Made by a program: the position numbers and the translations under genes | Notes under the pieces: generated by a model | Told to the model about the DNA's origin: nothing | Seen by the model: only the letters and a program-made list of their open reading frames with translations | Database searches by the model: none | Assembly (NCBI GenBank): GCA_009809945.1 | Contig: WTPW01000016.1 | Coordinates: 299,243 to 363,242, forward strand | Source of the DNA: Gigaspora margarita | Lineage: Eukaryota > Glomeromycota > Glomeromycetes > Diversisporales > Gigasporaceae | Direction of reading: 5' to 3' | DNA length: 64,000 nt | Shown: positions 20,401-32,392 of the stretch, one piece after another | Layout: each line of letters opens with the position of its first letter | Position numbering within the stretch: position 1 is the stretch's first letter

Positions 20401-21720
20401 TACTTTTAATTTATTAAAAATATATATACTAATTAAGTCTTTTAAAATTTTTTATTTATATAATATAGATAACGAACATTTTAAGCATTTGCTTTTAACT
20501 AATACAATTATGCAATTAATACAAAATTAACAAGAATCCAACAAACTAACCTTAATCACATAATTTATACTAAAAAAATCTAATACTAATTAATATGCCC
20601 TAACTCTAATCCTAAAAGTAATAATTTTAATTAATATATGTGCTAGCAAATTTGCTATTTACAATATTAGCAATGACATATATATTTATTAAAAATAAAA
20701 TATAAAAAATAAAATGAATATAAAAGAATTTAAAATCAATGATCTCATGATGAGCCAGAAAATAAAGACATATAAAAAATATAAGCCAGCAGACTTAGCA
20801 AGATAGTTATTTATCATATTTGTATGGCTAGAGCTTGCTAGAGGTTTTACTACTTATATTTACACCGTCTGCAATCATATATGATTTTAAATTCAATTAA
20901 TATATATGCTAGCAAATTGCCAATTTGCTATTCACAGTATTAGCAACTACATATATATTAATTAAGAAAACTAACAAGGTACCCAAAGTAAAATCTACAA
21001 GACACTTTAAAATGCACCAAGCAACATTGAAATCAGTGACAAGACACCTAAGACAAACATGAACTCACACAGAGAGCACCCAAGAAAACTGGCATAGCAC
21101 TCAAAATGAAATCTATAACAAGGAACCCTGAAACACATCTGAAGCAATGTTGAAATCAGTGACAAGACACCATGTAGTCATACAAAAAATATCCAAAACA
21201 ACTAACAGGCACCTAAAATGAATCTCTAAAAAATACCCAAAGTAACATTGAAATTAGCTTAGGTAATTACGAAATCACTCGAAGAACCTAAAAAAAAGAG
21301 AAAACTAAAAAGCAGTATTTAGAACTAGAGCATATCAACAAAAATATGATGAAAAAGAAAAAACACTAATGCTACTAGCAATGAATAATACACCAAAATG
21401 GTCAATACCAATAACGAAGCACCGACTAATAACTCCAACACTGAAATCTGAAACAGAAAAATGTGAAAGTTAGTATTCAAACTAAAATATAATAAAACTA
21501 ACAATGCCAACAATGAAAAAAATGCACACACCAAAATGGATGATACCAATAGCAACAGTGGCAAAAGAAGTTGCAAGAAATTGCTCTGAAATGGATAGCA
21601 CCAACAACAAAGAAAGGTGGCTCCAAACTGGATGACGCCAATGATGAAGTTATTTTCTGAGAAGTGTAACAGGAAAAATTACAAAATAACAAATAAGTAA
21701 GTTATAATATAATTTAAAAA
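20400..21720. other. AT-rich DNA with weak direct repeats
   Basis: A ~65-bp word containing TATGCTAGCAAATTTGC recurs at about 20633 and 20893. From 21000 to 21260, blocks around CATTGAAATCAGTGACAAGACACC recur roughly every 125 bp. The overlapping minus-strand open frames at 21325-21692 are Leu/Phe/Cys-rich and out of register with each other. I see no real gene. Confidence 0.45.
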
Positions 21721-22135
21721 AAAACTTATAAATTATTAAATAAAAATAAATTAATAATAATAAATAATAATAATTTGTAGTAAAAATAAAAAAAAATAAA
21801 TAGAAAAAAAGTAATAAATAAAAAAATATTATTAAATAAAAAATAAATTAATAATAATAAATAATAATAATTTGTAGTAAAAATAAAAAAAAAAATAAAT
21901 AGAAAAAAAGTAATAAATAAAAAAATAAAGACAAAAAAAAAATAAATATATATAATAAAAAATCATGTAAAGATCTAATCTAGATCTACTGTAGTTGAAA
22001 AAAAAATAAATAATTTAAAAAAATTAAAATGTTAAAATAAAAAAAAATTAAAAAATAAAAAAAATTTAAAAAGAAAATTATTTAATAATAAAAATTAAAA
22101 AAAATGTTATTAAAAAAAAAGAAAATAACTAATAA
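21721..22135. repeat. A/T low-complexity DNA with a 97-bp tandem duplication
   Basis: Two nearly identical copies of an AATAATAATTTGTAGTAAAA-containing block begin near 21736 and 21833 (TTGTAG at 21775 and 21872). Their near identity suggests a recent duplication or an assembly effect. Confidence 0.6.
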
Positions 22136-22465
22136 TCACCATAGGTGATCATCACCTGTGATCTACAATGCAAAATCAAAATAAACAATTTTTATTAAAT
22201 AAAAATTAAATCTCTTTAATGTTAGGGTAAGAGTAAAGGTTAGAGATTAGGATAGGGCTTTATATAGTAAAATTTTAGCAAGGAATTTTTTTTTGTATAA
22301 AAAAAAGTAGTTTCATAAACAAAATTTTAGATTAGAAGCAATTTTAGCAATTTTTTAAAAAATTCTTTGTTTTTGTTATACAAAAATTGATCTATATATT
22401 ACACCTGATCCTGAATTCTAATTGGCAAATTTCCTACAGGTGATAATTACCTGTGGTATAAATTA
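22136..22465. mobile_element. Possible MITE with CACCTGTG palindromic ends
   Basis: The left end has CCATAGGTGATCATCACCTG and the right end has the inverse of CCACAGGTAATTATCACCTG. Inside are GTTAGGGTAAGAG and a CCTGATCCTGAATTCTAATTGG word that recurs at 39900. Boundaries and target duplication are uncertain. Confidence 0.4.
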
Positions 22466-23705
22466 GTAATTTCCTAAAAAAAATAATAAAATAATAATTA
22501 AAAAAAAGTAACGATAATTAAAAAAATAAAAATAAATAAATAAAAAATAAAAAAAAAATAAATAAATAAAAAAAATTAAAAAATCATTTTAAAAATAAAA
22601 AAAATTAAAAATTATTTAAATAAAATAAAAAAAAAGTGAAAAAAATTAAAAATTTTAAGATTATTTTAAAAAATAAATAAATAATAAATAAATAAATATA
22701 AAAAACCTGATTTTAAAAATAAAAAAAAACAAAAATAAAAAAAAATAAAAATATTTAAAAAAAATCTAATAAAAAATAATAAAAAAACCAAAATTAATTA
22801 AAAAAAATTGGTAAAATAATAATAATAATAATAATAATATATTGTTGCTGTGTGATGCAGTCATACTAAACCAGAAACAATATTAAGTTATTTAAAGATA
22901 CTGTATTTATATAAATTTATGTAGTTTTTTATTTTATTTTTTATATTCATAGACAAAGAGCTAATAAAAAAAGCATTAAAAATAAATCAAAAATAAAAAG
23001 TATAAAAAAATAAAAATAAAATAAAATAAAATAAAAAAAATTAGAAAAATAATTAGAAATTTAAAATGTGTTTGCTTTATTTATTTATTTATTTATTGTT
23101 TTCTGCGCATATATGCAATACAATATTTAAAATTCAAAAAAAATTACATGCACAAATGCATTTTGTGCATCTTTTTTTAAAAAATTTACTTGCACACTTA
23201 AGAGATTTTTTAAAAATCTAAAAAAACCAAAAAAAATTCATGCACATGTGCATCTTGGGCATACCAATTTTAAACACTAATGCAATATAGTAGAAATAAA
23301 AATTTCAGTTTTACTATGAGAATAACCAGAAATTTACTTTTATTCCCACTATTGCATATATGCACTATAGATCCAATCTGCTAGTTAATACTATATTTAT
23401 TGAGTACCTGATATATTTTAAATTAAAAAAATTTTAAGTAGTAAAAATTAATTTTTTATATCATAAAGGATAAATTTTTTTGAATATATAGAATATATGC
23501 ATTGTTAACAATAATTTAGAATTATAATATATGTAGATTTAAAAATTATTTTTATTACATATAAACATTGAGTACCTGATATATCCATACTATATGATAT
23601 ATATATGATAGGTCACTGATATGTATTATTTTATATATTTTTCAATTATAGTAATATAGTATTTGATAGGTACCCGATATATTGGATTTTGACCTATGTA
23701 ACTAA
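22466..23705. other. A-rich simple-sequence DNA, no gene
   Basis: Long AAAATAAAAA tracts, an (AAT)n run near 22817-22845 and a (TTTA)n run near 23080-23095. The last 300 bp are AT-rich with GTACCTGATATAT words similar to those at 20.1 kb. Confidence 0.5.
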
Positions 23706-24199
23706 TATTATAGAATGAGTTTTATGAGTTTTATGAGTTTTGTGAGTTTTATAAGTTTTGTGAGTTTTATGAGTTTTGTGAGAGTTTTGTGAGTTTTATA
23801 AGTTTTGTGAACTTTATGAGTTTTGTGATTTTTGTGAGTTTTATAAGTTTTATAAGTTTTATTAGTTTTGTGAGTTTTATTAGTTTTATGAGTTTTATTA
23901 GTTTTTAAAAGATATATAAACCCTAACTATTTGACCCTCTTGCAAGATAGACTTGGATTTCCCTCCTCCTCTTCTAATGTTTACAAATAACTCGTTAAAT
24001 TATATTACATTATTATTAATAAAAATATATCTTTCACAATAAATATTCTCTTGCTCTTTGACCAATATATACTGAACTGCTCTAGTAAAGTATTTTTCTA
24101 CTTGCATACTACTTTACATCTTTTCTAATTCTTATAAGATCCCTGTCACCATGTGTTGTGTTGCAAGTACTATATTGAAGGCTATAGTTGCTTGTTACA
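23706..24199 (+). repeat. LTR of the gypsy family, plus orientation, with 10-bp repeat expansion
   Basis: The last ~290 bp match the LTRs at 6.3 and 19.2 kb in inverse orientation and end GCTTGTTACA. The first ~200 bp are about 19 copies of TGAGTTTTRT. It is followed at 24202 by the primer-binding site TGGTGCCTTCTAG, so this is the 5' LTR of a truncated element and not a solo LTR. Confidence 0.75.
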
Positions 24200-24780
24200 T
24201 TTTGGTGCCTTCTAGTAGAAATATTAAAAATTATCAGAATTTTAAAAACAGTTAGAAATTATTTGTCAACATGGTATTCTTCTTTAGAAGCAGAATATCA
24301 AAAAGATATTATTTTTGGAAAAAGAGACAAAAAAAAAGATTCTCAAAACAAAAGCAGCAATAACAAAAGAAACAACAACTTTGCCAACAATGAATGGGGT
24401 AGTAAAGCTTATATTAGACCTTTTAAATGATAACAACAATTATTTTTCATTTGAAACATGACCCTGATAATTGAACTTTGCAACTTAATATGTTAAATTC
24501 TCGTTTTAAACAAATTAATACTTTTCTTAACTCTAAATTATTCATGGACTCTTCTTTTTGGATAACTGGTTTTGAAAATATTCTAATCTAGAATAATAAT
24601 AGATATTTTATTTTATCTTTTGGAGACTCAGTATTATTTGAGATACAAAATTTTGTATACTATTTTTGGATTCAACTCTTGTTGAGTTAAGGCAAAGGCT
24701 TAGATATTATATTTGTAAAAGGAAGCCAATTCTAACTGAATTGAGACAAGGAATGCTCAAATAAATTAATATATTTGATA
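24200..24780 (+). pseudogene. Truncated internal region of an LTR element
   Basis: Directly after the LTR and primer site there is a leader similar to that of the minus-strand element (ATATTAAAAATTATCAG...AAAACAG). Broken coding sequence follows: fragments include SLEAEYQKDIIFGKRD with a Lys/Asn-rich run, then FWITGFENILI and ILTELRQGMLK. No RT, protease or integrase can be recognised. The element appears to have lost the rest of its body and its second LTR. Confidence 0.4.
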
Positions 24781-25685
24781 TATTTATTTAATTATAATTT
24801 TAATCTAATACAACTCTTTTTAATGACAAACTATTCAATTTGTAACTATTCATTCTAAATACTCCATTTCTAACTATTTGATTTTTTTTGAAATCCAATC
24901 TAACTTTCAAATCTACCTCTAATCATCTAACTCCTTATTCCAATCCTAATTTAAACCTGTCCACACTTCTATTCATTCCTAATTCTCTGCCTCTTACCTC
25001 TAGATCTAATCCTATACCTTTATTTTTTATAACCCACTAAAACCAAATTCACCTAAACCCAAACCCAAAATCTCGATACTATCACATTCTCCATAAACCC
25101 TGAGTTCACCAAAACCTCAACTTAATAACTCTTGTACAAATTCCTAACTCACCAGTATTCTAAATTCACTTAAATTCTGAACCTACTATTCTTCCAATAA
25201 TATATAACCCTGAACCCACTAATTTCAAATTCACCTGAACTCTAAAATTACAACTATATATGAGGATGAAATTATTTTAGGTTCTAAAACCTGAAATTAA
25301 AATTTGAAAACAAAATTGTTTTTGACTTATTTTATTTAAAAGACAAAATTATTTGATACTTTTTTTGAATAGACAAAATTATAAAGAATATATCTATATA
25401 ATTTATTTGCTCTTTCTTATAAAGAATTTTAATTTTCTCTAATACAGACGTAATAGGTCTTTTTCAAAAATCAATTTCAGTGGTATTACTAGTTACAACC
25501 ACCCCACTTCACTAAAATCTAATTATATTAAACCCTCAATTTTACAAACCCAACTTCATAGCTACAAAAAAAAAATAATAAAAATAAAAAAATAATAATT
25601 TTTTTTAAAAAAAAGAAAAAAAAAGTGAGTTCAAATACTAAAAACACCCAAATTAGAAAGTTTATGGCATCACATGACCTGTATG
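24781..25685. other. G-poor, strand-asymmetric degenerate repeat DNA
   Basis: The plus strand is dominated by words such as CCTAATCTAACTCC and AAACCCAAAC and has very little G. The same style resumes at 26998-27034, 27314-27442 and 28140-28400, where it is interrupted by a MITE and a SINE. No gene. Confidence 0.5.
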
Positions 25686-26860
25686 TAGAGATATGCCTTA
25701 TGAATTATGCATGCTGTATTATGCAATGCATAATGTTGCATAATGTAATGCTAGACTTGTAAAATTTAAAAATGCATATTGAGATTATTATATAATTTTG
25801 ATCTGATTAAAATTATATAAATTGTTTTTATTCTAACATATTTTTTTAAATTAGAACTTATAATTTATAAAATTCCTTTTCAATTTTCACAATAGTTTTT
25901 AGCAAATAAAATTTCTTGATCCAACTTCTACTACTATATATTGTATTCTTCTGATTTTGTATTTTATATTCAAAAAGAAACCACTAGAAAATAATGTTTC
26001 TTATACATTTTACTATTATAATATATCTAAAGCAATTTCATTTATAATGTTCTAAGTATATATTATTGGTCAGTACAATAAAAACTTAATTCAAGTTTAA
26101 TTGCATAATATATACTACAATTACCATTAATTTTATAGTAAAACTTGTTTACAGAAATCATAATATTGTAGAATTTGCAACCGAAATTCCAAAGCAAAAT
26201 ATTTATCATGATAGCATAATAAATTATAATAGAATTTTGACTATATTCCAATACAACTTCAACTACAAATGTATATTATCTTAGTAGTTTGTAATTTTTT
26301 GTAGCAAATTTTTTACAATAAGTTATAATAGAATAATTTAATATATACAGTAAGCTATTGCATTAGTAATACAATCTAACTTAACTATTTTAAACTTTCT
26401 AATAACTAGTTTTTGATGATTTGAAAGCATACTAATTAGTTATATTCTACTATGTTATGTACAAGTGTTATCTCTAATTAAAAACTAATAAAGTAATTAT
26501 TGTGGTAGATTAAAATAAAATCCAGATTAAAATAAAATTATAGTATAAAATCTTGAAAACTAAATTTTTTTTGGGGTGCATTTAAGTATAAAATATAGAT
26601 TTAATTTTAAATTATGATCTGTAACAATTATTGTCCAGAGCAAAGTAGAGGACTCTCTGTTTTTATTTTTGTATTTGATACACAAGATCACATGGATTCT
26701 GTCTGTTCATTTCCAGGTTTATAATTGGCTGCAAATTCTGAATAATCTTTTATACTCCAGACATACAATACCCGCATTGCCTAGTATTATAATGCATCAT
26801 GCTGCATAATATCACATTATGCAATGCAAGGACAAAAAAACCTGCATTCACACATCTCTA
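25686..26860. mobile_element. Probable non-autonomous hAT-like element (TAGAGATRTG ends)
   Basis: The left end TAGAGATATGCCTTATGAAT faces the inverse of the right end (TAGAGATGTGTGAATGCAGG). Both subterminal regions are rich in TGCATAATGTTGCATAATG palindromes. The 8-bp flanks (CCTGTATG, TATATATG) match only partly. TAGAGATG is a common hAT terminus. The ~1 kb interior is AT-rich with no transposase. Confidence 0.5.
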
Positions 26861-27034
26861 TATATATGCCATCACAGAGTGAAGCAACAAAACTATTAGT
26901 TCTTAGTGCACATATATATGCTAGCAAAATAATTTTTTTTAATGTGTATCTATTTATTAAAATCTTTTCTATATCCATTTTTAATTTTAATTTAATACAG
27001 ATATAAATTAACCCTCTTGATCAAATCCCTATCC

Positions 27035-27313
27035 CAGTATTGTACATTTTGGCTATCTATAGCCTTTTTTGGCTTGTTTATATCCAAAATTGTCCAAATG
27101 TCCTCGATTGTCCAAAGCTTGTCCAGGCTTTAATAATTAATAAATGTATCTAAAAAATATACAACTATATATTTTTTTAGGTGCTAAACACATTCCAGTT
27201 AAAATTAAAACAGGTTATTTTAATAAATTTTAAGTAATTTTACTTTATTTAATTGTCCAAAATTTTCCAAAATTGTCCAAATCATTGTCCAAAGCTGTCT
27301 TGTGGCAACACTG
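27035..27313. mobile_element. hAT MITE (279 bp)
   Basis: The ends CAGTATTGTACA and the inverse of CAGTGTTGCCAC are flanked by CCCTATCC (27027-27034) and CCCTATCT (27314-27321), an 8-bp duplication with one mismatch. ATTGTCCAAA words repeat inside both ends. No coding capacity. Confidence 0.8.
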
Positions 27314-27442
27314 CCCTATCTCTAATCAGATTCTTAAACCTATTTCTAATTATCAATTTTAAACACCCATTTCTATCTGCCCAAACATTATCTATTCTAA
27401 CTACTAAATTCTAAATCTAAATTATCTAAAACCTGTGTTTAC

Positions 27443-28139
27443 ATTCTGTGAACTAATAGTGTAGTGGTTGCACTCTCAGAAAATTAGCTGATTTAAATGC
27501 AAGATCACTAGTTCAAGTTCTAGAGAAAACAGAGTTTCTATATAGGATTATAGAGTGAATTACTTGAACCAGTTTGTTAGGACCACATTTGGACAGCTCA
27601 GCTATATTGGCATTGAGTTTCCTGCTACCATGTTCCCTGTCTAGAAGTAAAACTTAATCAGTTTTGGTTAAATCTTCTGGTAGTAAATAGGTCAACCAGA
27701 TCTTATCTGAAATGGAAGGATAACTATTTCAGGATGAATTGGATGGAATGTAGAGTAGTTTGCTTAAACGGATAGAATCGCTATCTGCCTTAGAGATAAA
27801 AAAGTTCTAGAAGTATTGAAATAGGTCGAGAACTAAAAACACTACTAGGTACCTCTGGTCAGGTATAAAAAAAGATTTAAAAAGAGGTCTAGTTAAAATC
27901 CTCCAGTAGTAAATGGGTCAGCTAGTTAAAACTAGTGGAGACAATAAAAATAAAAAAGGATGGCTTAGTACCAGTTAGCCACAGTAGAAATAACAATAGA
28001 TGCACATATGTAGATTATTACAAATATGTACAAATGTAGGGACCTTGTCCACAGGGTCCCATGACCAAAACTTAACCCTAATAAAAAAGGCGCCAGCTGT
28101 GCTTCTAGTGTATAGTGACTAGGGTTAAAATAAAAAAAT
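27443..28139 (+). mobile_element. tRNA-derived SINE (697 bp)
   Basis: The head contains an internal RNA polymerase III promoter: A-box-like TAGTGTAGTGG at 27457-27467 and B-box-like AGTTCAAGTTC at 27510-27520, with the T-arm stem CTAG...CTAG. The tail ends in an A-rich run (28127-28139). A 14-bp target duplication AAACCTGTGTTYAC flanks it (27429-27442, 28140-28153; one mismatch). The body includes the palindromic GGGACCTTGTCCACAGGGTC. This combination (pol III head, A-rich tail, long duplication) defines a SINE moved by LINE machinery. Confidence 0.82.
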
Positions 28140-28153
28140 AAACCTGTGTTCAC

Positions 28154-28799
28154 CTAATCTAAAAACCCATCACTACTAATCCACATCTTAATTCCAAACT
28201 CTTATCTACCTCTAAACCCATTTCTATTAGTAATCCTATTTTTGCTCTTAATTTCAAATCCTGAACACCAATATTCTCAATTAGCTGAAATCCAAATTTC
28301 AATCTATTTTAAATTTCAATTTTGCTAAAGATTCTAGCTTTATCAAATCTCAACTAATTTGCTAAATCTAATTTACCAATACCTTTTGATCATTGGCTAA
28401 GGAAATTTGGCATACAATTAGTTCAAGATATTTTACTATACTGTCGATTTCATAATATCACCTTATGAAAAAAAAATTATTACTAATTTTTGCAATTACA
28501 AAAAAAAGAGAAAAAAAAAGCAAATTAATCATAATTACCTATTTATTAATCTCTAAATACTCAGTGAACCCAAATAGTTCATTATAAATTTGAATATTGT
28601 AAGGCCCTGAGAATATAAGGCAATGACTCCAAGTAGTAAAAATTATACTTGTAGCAATCTACATTAACTCGTTGATTCAGCACCATTCTAGTAACTAGAT
28701 CAGCCCAAGATCCTGAGAGAAAGATAAGATTCAGCAAATATAAACCAAACCCAAATTGAAAAAAATCATATTTAACTTATAAAGTTGTTAAGACAAGAC
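28154..28799. other. AT-rich, G-poor flank without genes
   Basis: Continuation of the G-poor repeat DNA to about 28400, then unremarkable AT-rich sequence. Confidence 0.4.
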
Positions 28800-28962
28800 T
28801 AGAGATGAGCAAAATACAAAATTTTCATTTTAGCATGCACATATACATGCATTTTTTGCATGCAAGCATGCATGTTTGGCCAAAGTTATAATTTAATTTC
28901 TTAATGCTAGCCAGAATTAATTGCATGCATGCATACAGTCATGTGCACAGTGCCCATTTCAA
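28800..28962. mobile_element. hAT MITE (163 bp)
   Basis: The ends TAGAGATGAGCAAAA and the inverse of the right end (TTGAAATGGGCACTG) are flanked by a perfect 8-bp duplication GACAAGAC (28792-28799, 28963-28970). The interior is rich in GCATGCATGC palindromes. Confidence 0.75.
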
Positions 28963-28970
28963 GACAAGAC

Positions 28971-30131
28971 TCTACTAAAAATGAAGAATTTGACTGGGCT
29001 AACGAAACAAGACAAGACCATTTCAAAGAAATATATTAAGAATTCATTATAGACCATGCCTAGCTACTAGAAAAAAAAAGATAAAGACCAACTCAAGCAA
29101 AAAACAACTTATACTACCAGACCTACAGAAAGTAGCCTAGCAACTTCACAAGGACTAATATTTTGAATTCAAAAAAAAAGAAAAAGAATTCTTAGTATGA
29201 TGCCATCTCAAAAAGTACAAGTCAACTATATAAAAAACATACCCATGAAAATTTTGCTCAGAGCTACAAGAAAAAGTTTCCAATCTAATGATACCAGACT
29301 CAGCAAAGAAAAAAAAAGGGATTCTGAAAAGCAAGACAGGCAGAAAGACCAAATCTGATAAAGAGGAAAGCTTATGTCAAAACCTGTACCTACTAAAAAT
29401 GCACAAAAAAAAGACCAAGACCTACTAGAACTACCTGCTAGGACCCTGAAGTAAAGACAAAGAAAAACAACTAGATGGTACTGACAAAGACTCAACCACA
29501 AGAACTTTATGAATAGTAAAACTTATGATTACCAGAATGCTAAAGAATGATGAAAGTGACAAAACCTAAAAAAATGAAACTACTCTGATAAAAACTTTGT
29601 GCAGAACTATAATATGGATCACCCAAAAAACAACAAACCCATCTATGATGAAATCACAAGAAGGTTTGAATGATAATGCAAAAAAAAGACTTTAACAACA
29701 AGACTGATGATGCCAAAGACAAAGGTGCTTTGACTGATAAAGATAGCAATGAAATCTACAAATGCACCTTGAACTATAACTTCAAAAATAATGATAACTC
29801 CAAAAACAATAACAGTTCCAACATCAATACCTTGAAAAAAAATGAAGAATTAGCATGTATATAAATCAGAAAAATTCTTAATTTAAATTACATATGATCT
29901 TCTAGTATAATGTAATGACTATAATGGCCAATGGAACATATACTATAAGTTATAATTGAAACTAAGTATCATAACTGTGAAAATTTATATCTAACATTTA
30001 CTCGCAAGCTACATGAAGAATTCAAAAAATATTAAAACAATTAATCGAAAATAACAAAAAAAAAACTGTCAATAAACAAAGATATTAATGGCTTCAATAT
30101 TAAAATTTTTAGATATAAAAACCAAAAAACT
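28971..30131. other. A-rich low-complexity region, no assignable gene
   Basis: Loose repeats of AAGACCAACTC- and CTACTAGAA-like words. A short plus-strand open frame (29670-29864) is Lys/Asn/Asp-rich and shows no domain. It is most likely chance or a decayed repeat. Confidence 0.4.
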
Positions 30132-31005
30132 TAAGTGGTAATCTGCAGTTAAAGGATCAAAATTTCATAGCAAAAATTCGCAGAATTTTACTAATTTCCT
30201 TATATAGAAGTGGAATACCATATATTTCCTATCATAATAAAAAACCCTATAGTAAACAATCAATAAATACTCATAACATATCATATACTAACACGATTTG
30301 AATGATTTAACTATTATCAGAATTAGAAAAGTTGGCTCTGCAAAAGTTTAATTAGAAATTATAAAAGGTTTGCTTAGTAAAAAAAATACTTTTATATATA
30401 CAAAAGCCCTATTTGCACACTATAGAAATTTACTATTAAATGCCCGCTATAATTTATTATAAAATGATTATTATTTTTTACTCTTTATCTGCAATTTAGC
30501 ACTTAACACTTTTAATACTTTATATACTATTTAATATTTTACAAAAAATTTTAACTTTATTATTTAATTACTACTAATTTTTTTTATTTACAAAATTTTT
30601 AAAAATTTAAAAATTCTATTTACAAAAATAATTAATGGTAATTTCCAGTTATAGGATCAAAATTTCATAGTAAAAATCAGCAGAGTTTTACTAATTGGCT
30701 TATATAGAAGTGGAATGCCATACATTTCTAATCATAATAAAAACCCCTATAGTAAACAATTAACAAATACTCATATTGTGTTATATACTAATGCGATTTG
30801 AATGATTTAACTATCATTAGAATCAGAAAAGTTGGTTTTGCAAAGTTTAATTAGAAATTATAAAAGGTTTGCTTAGTAAAAAAAATACTTTTATATATAA
30901 AAAAGCCCCATTCGCATACTATAGAAATTTACTATTAAATTCTACCATAATTGTTTATAAAATGATTATTATTTTTTACTCTTTATCTGTGATTTACTAC
31001 TTAAA
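30132..31005. repeat. Pair of ~365-bp direct repeats
   Basis: Blocks 30132-30500 and 30642-31005 are collinear and about 85-90% alike by eye, sharing for example GGATCAAAATTTCATAG, TATATAGAAGTGGAAT and GATTATTATTTTTTACTC. The ~140-bp spacer is AT-rich. They may be the ends of an unidentified LTR-like or tandemly duplicated element. No TG...CA ends are evident. Confidence 0.6.
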
Positions 31006-31870
31006 CTGTATACAAAAATAATTTTTAAAATATTATTATAGTTTCTAGCTTTCTCAACTCTTCTTCTTTCCACTTCTTCAACTCTTTTTCTCAAGTCTCT
31101 ATTTTTATTTTCTAAGTTTGCTACCAGTGCCCTCTACCTATTGCTCCCAAGAACCAACTGATTTTGCTAATTTATTTGTTGAAGAGCCTCAATGTCTTAA
31201 GGATTTCTTTTTTGAGCTTCCTTCTGCATAAATTTAGATGACCAAATAAATATTAAATAGGCTTTATTCAGATTAAGATAGTTTATTACCAGTTTTGGAG
31301 CACTGCAAATCGCAAGAGAACTAATTCAGATTTCTTTTTATGAGCCATCTATAAACAAAAAGAATTATAAAAAGCTATTTCTAAGTACAATATACTAAAA
31401 TAGAAAAATAAAATAAACACAAGTGTATTGGTCACTACAACTTGTGCAAAGAGAAAGATTAAGTTATAAAAAAAATATCTACAGGGTGACCACTATCATA
31501 GTTTGAACTGAATATAGAGTGCTTATTCAGATATAAAAGCTAGATTTGCTCATAGCAAGTTTTAAGGTTAAGCTCACAGCCTAAAAGTATATGCTACTTG
31601 AGTTGTAGCAGAGTTTTAACAAGCAAAATATCATTAAAAAATTTCTCTTGGAAAAAAAAACCATTTAAATAAAAAAAAAGAGAAAAGAAGAAGATAAATT
31701 AGAAAATTTAGAAACAAAAAAAGGACAATAGAAAAAGAACCAGAAAGAAATATTAGCTGAGGAAGCTTTGGGTAAAAATTTTGAAGGAAATGAACATTTG
31801 AGAACTAGATTTTAAATAGATACAGATGATAGATATGATTATTCCAAAATAGAAAATCAACTAACTGTAA
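31006..31870. other. Lys/Glu-codon-rich degenerate sequence, no intact gene
   Basis: From about 31600 to 31860 the plus strand reads in short Lys/Glu/Asn-rich runs broken by stops, and this continues beyond the MITE at 32396-32560. It may be a decayed coiled-coil coding remnant, but nothing identifiable remains. Confidence 0.35.
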
Positions 31871-32392
31871 GGGGGCATCCATAAATTACATTATGCTTGA
31901 GAGGGGGGGTCCCCCAAAATATAACGATTTGCAATATGTAGGGGGGGTCCCCCAACATAACGCAATTTTTGTATAAAAATTTGTCTAAAACTTGATTCAG
32001 TGGTCCAAATTGGATAATTTTGGTACCATTCGAATCGTCTCGAGGAGAGGATTCGATTGGTACCAATTTCATTTGATTTGGATCACTGGATCACGTTTTT
32101 ATTAACGAAATACTATTGGTTATTATGTTTTCTTATAAAATAACTATAAAATCAATAATAAAACATGATCCAGTGATCCAAATGAAACGATTTTGGTACC
32201 ATTGGATTCATCTCATAGAGACAAATCGAATGGTACCAAACCATCCAGATTGGATCACTGGGTCATAATATATTCAAGTTTTTGTGAAATTTTATATATA
32301 AACATACGGATTTTTAAAAATTTTTTTATATAGTAGAGGGGGAGTCAAGAGCTACAATGTAGGGGTACATAACATTATTTATGGATGCCCCC
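31871..32392. mobile_element. PIF/Harbinger-type MITE, copy 2
   Basis: Same family as 1114-1641 and similar along its whole length. It is bounded by GGGGGCATCCATAAATTAC and its inverse, with TAA duplicated at 31868-31870 and 32393-32395. Two internal hairpins around 32020-32075 and 32190-32250 pair GGTACCATTCGAATCGTC with its inverse. The minus-strand open frame 31857-32072 is a shadow. Confidence 0.82.

Noticed and set aside
29670..29864. Small Lys/Asn/Asp-rich plus-strand ORF
   Set aside because: Composition matches surrounding A-rich repeats and no domain, intron or neighbour supports it.
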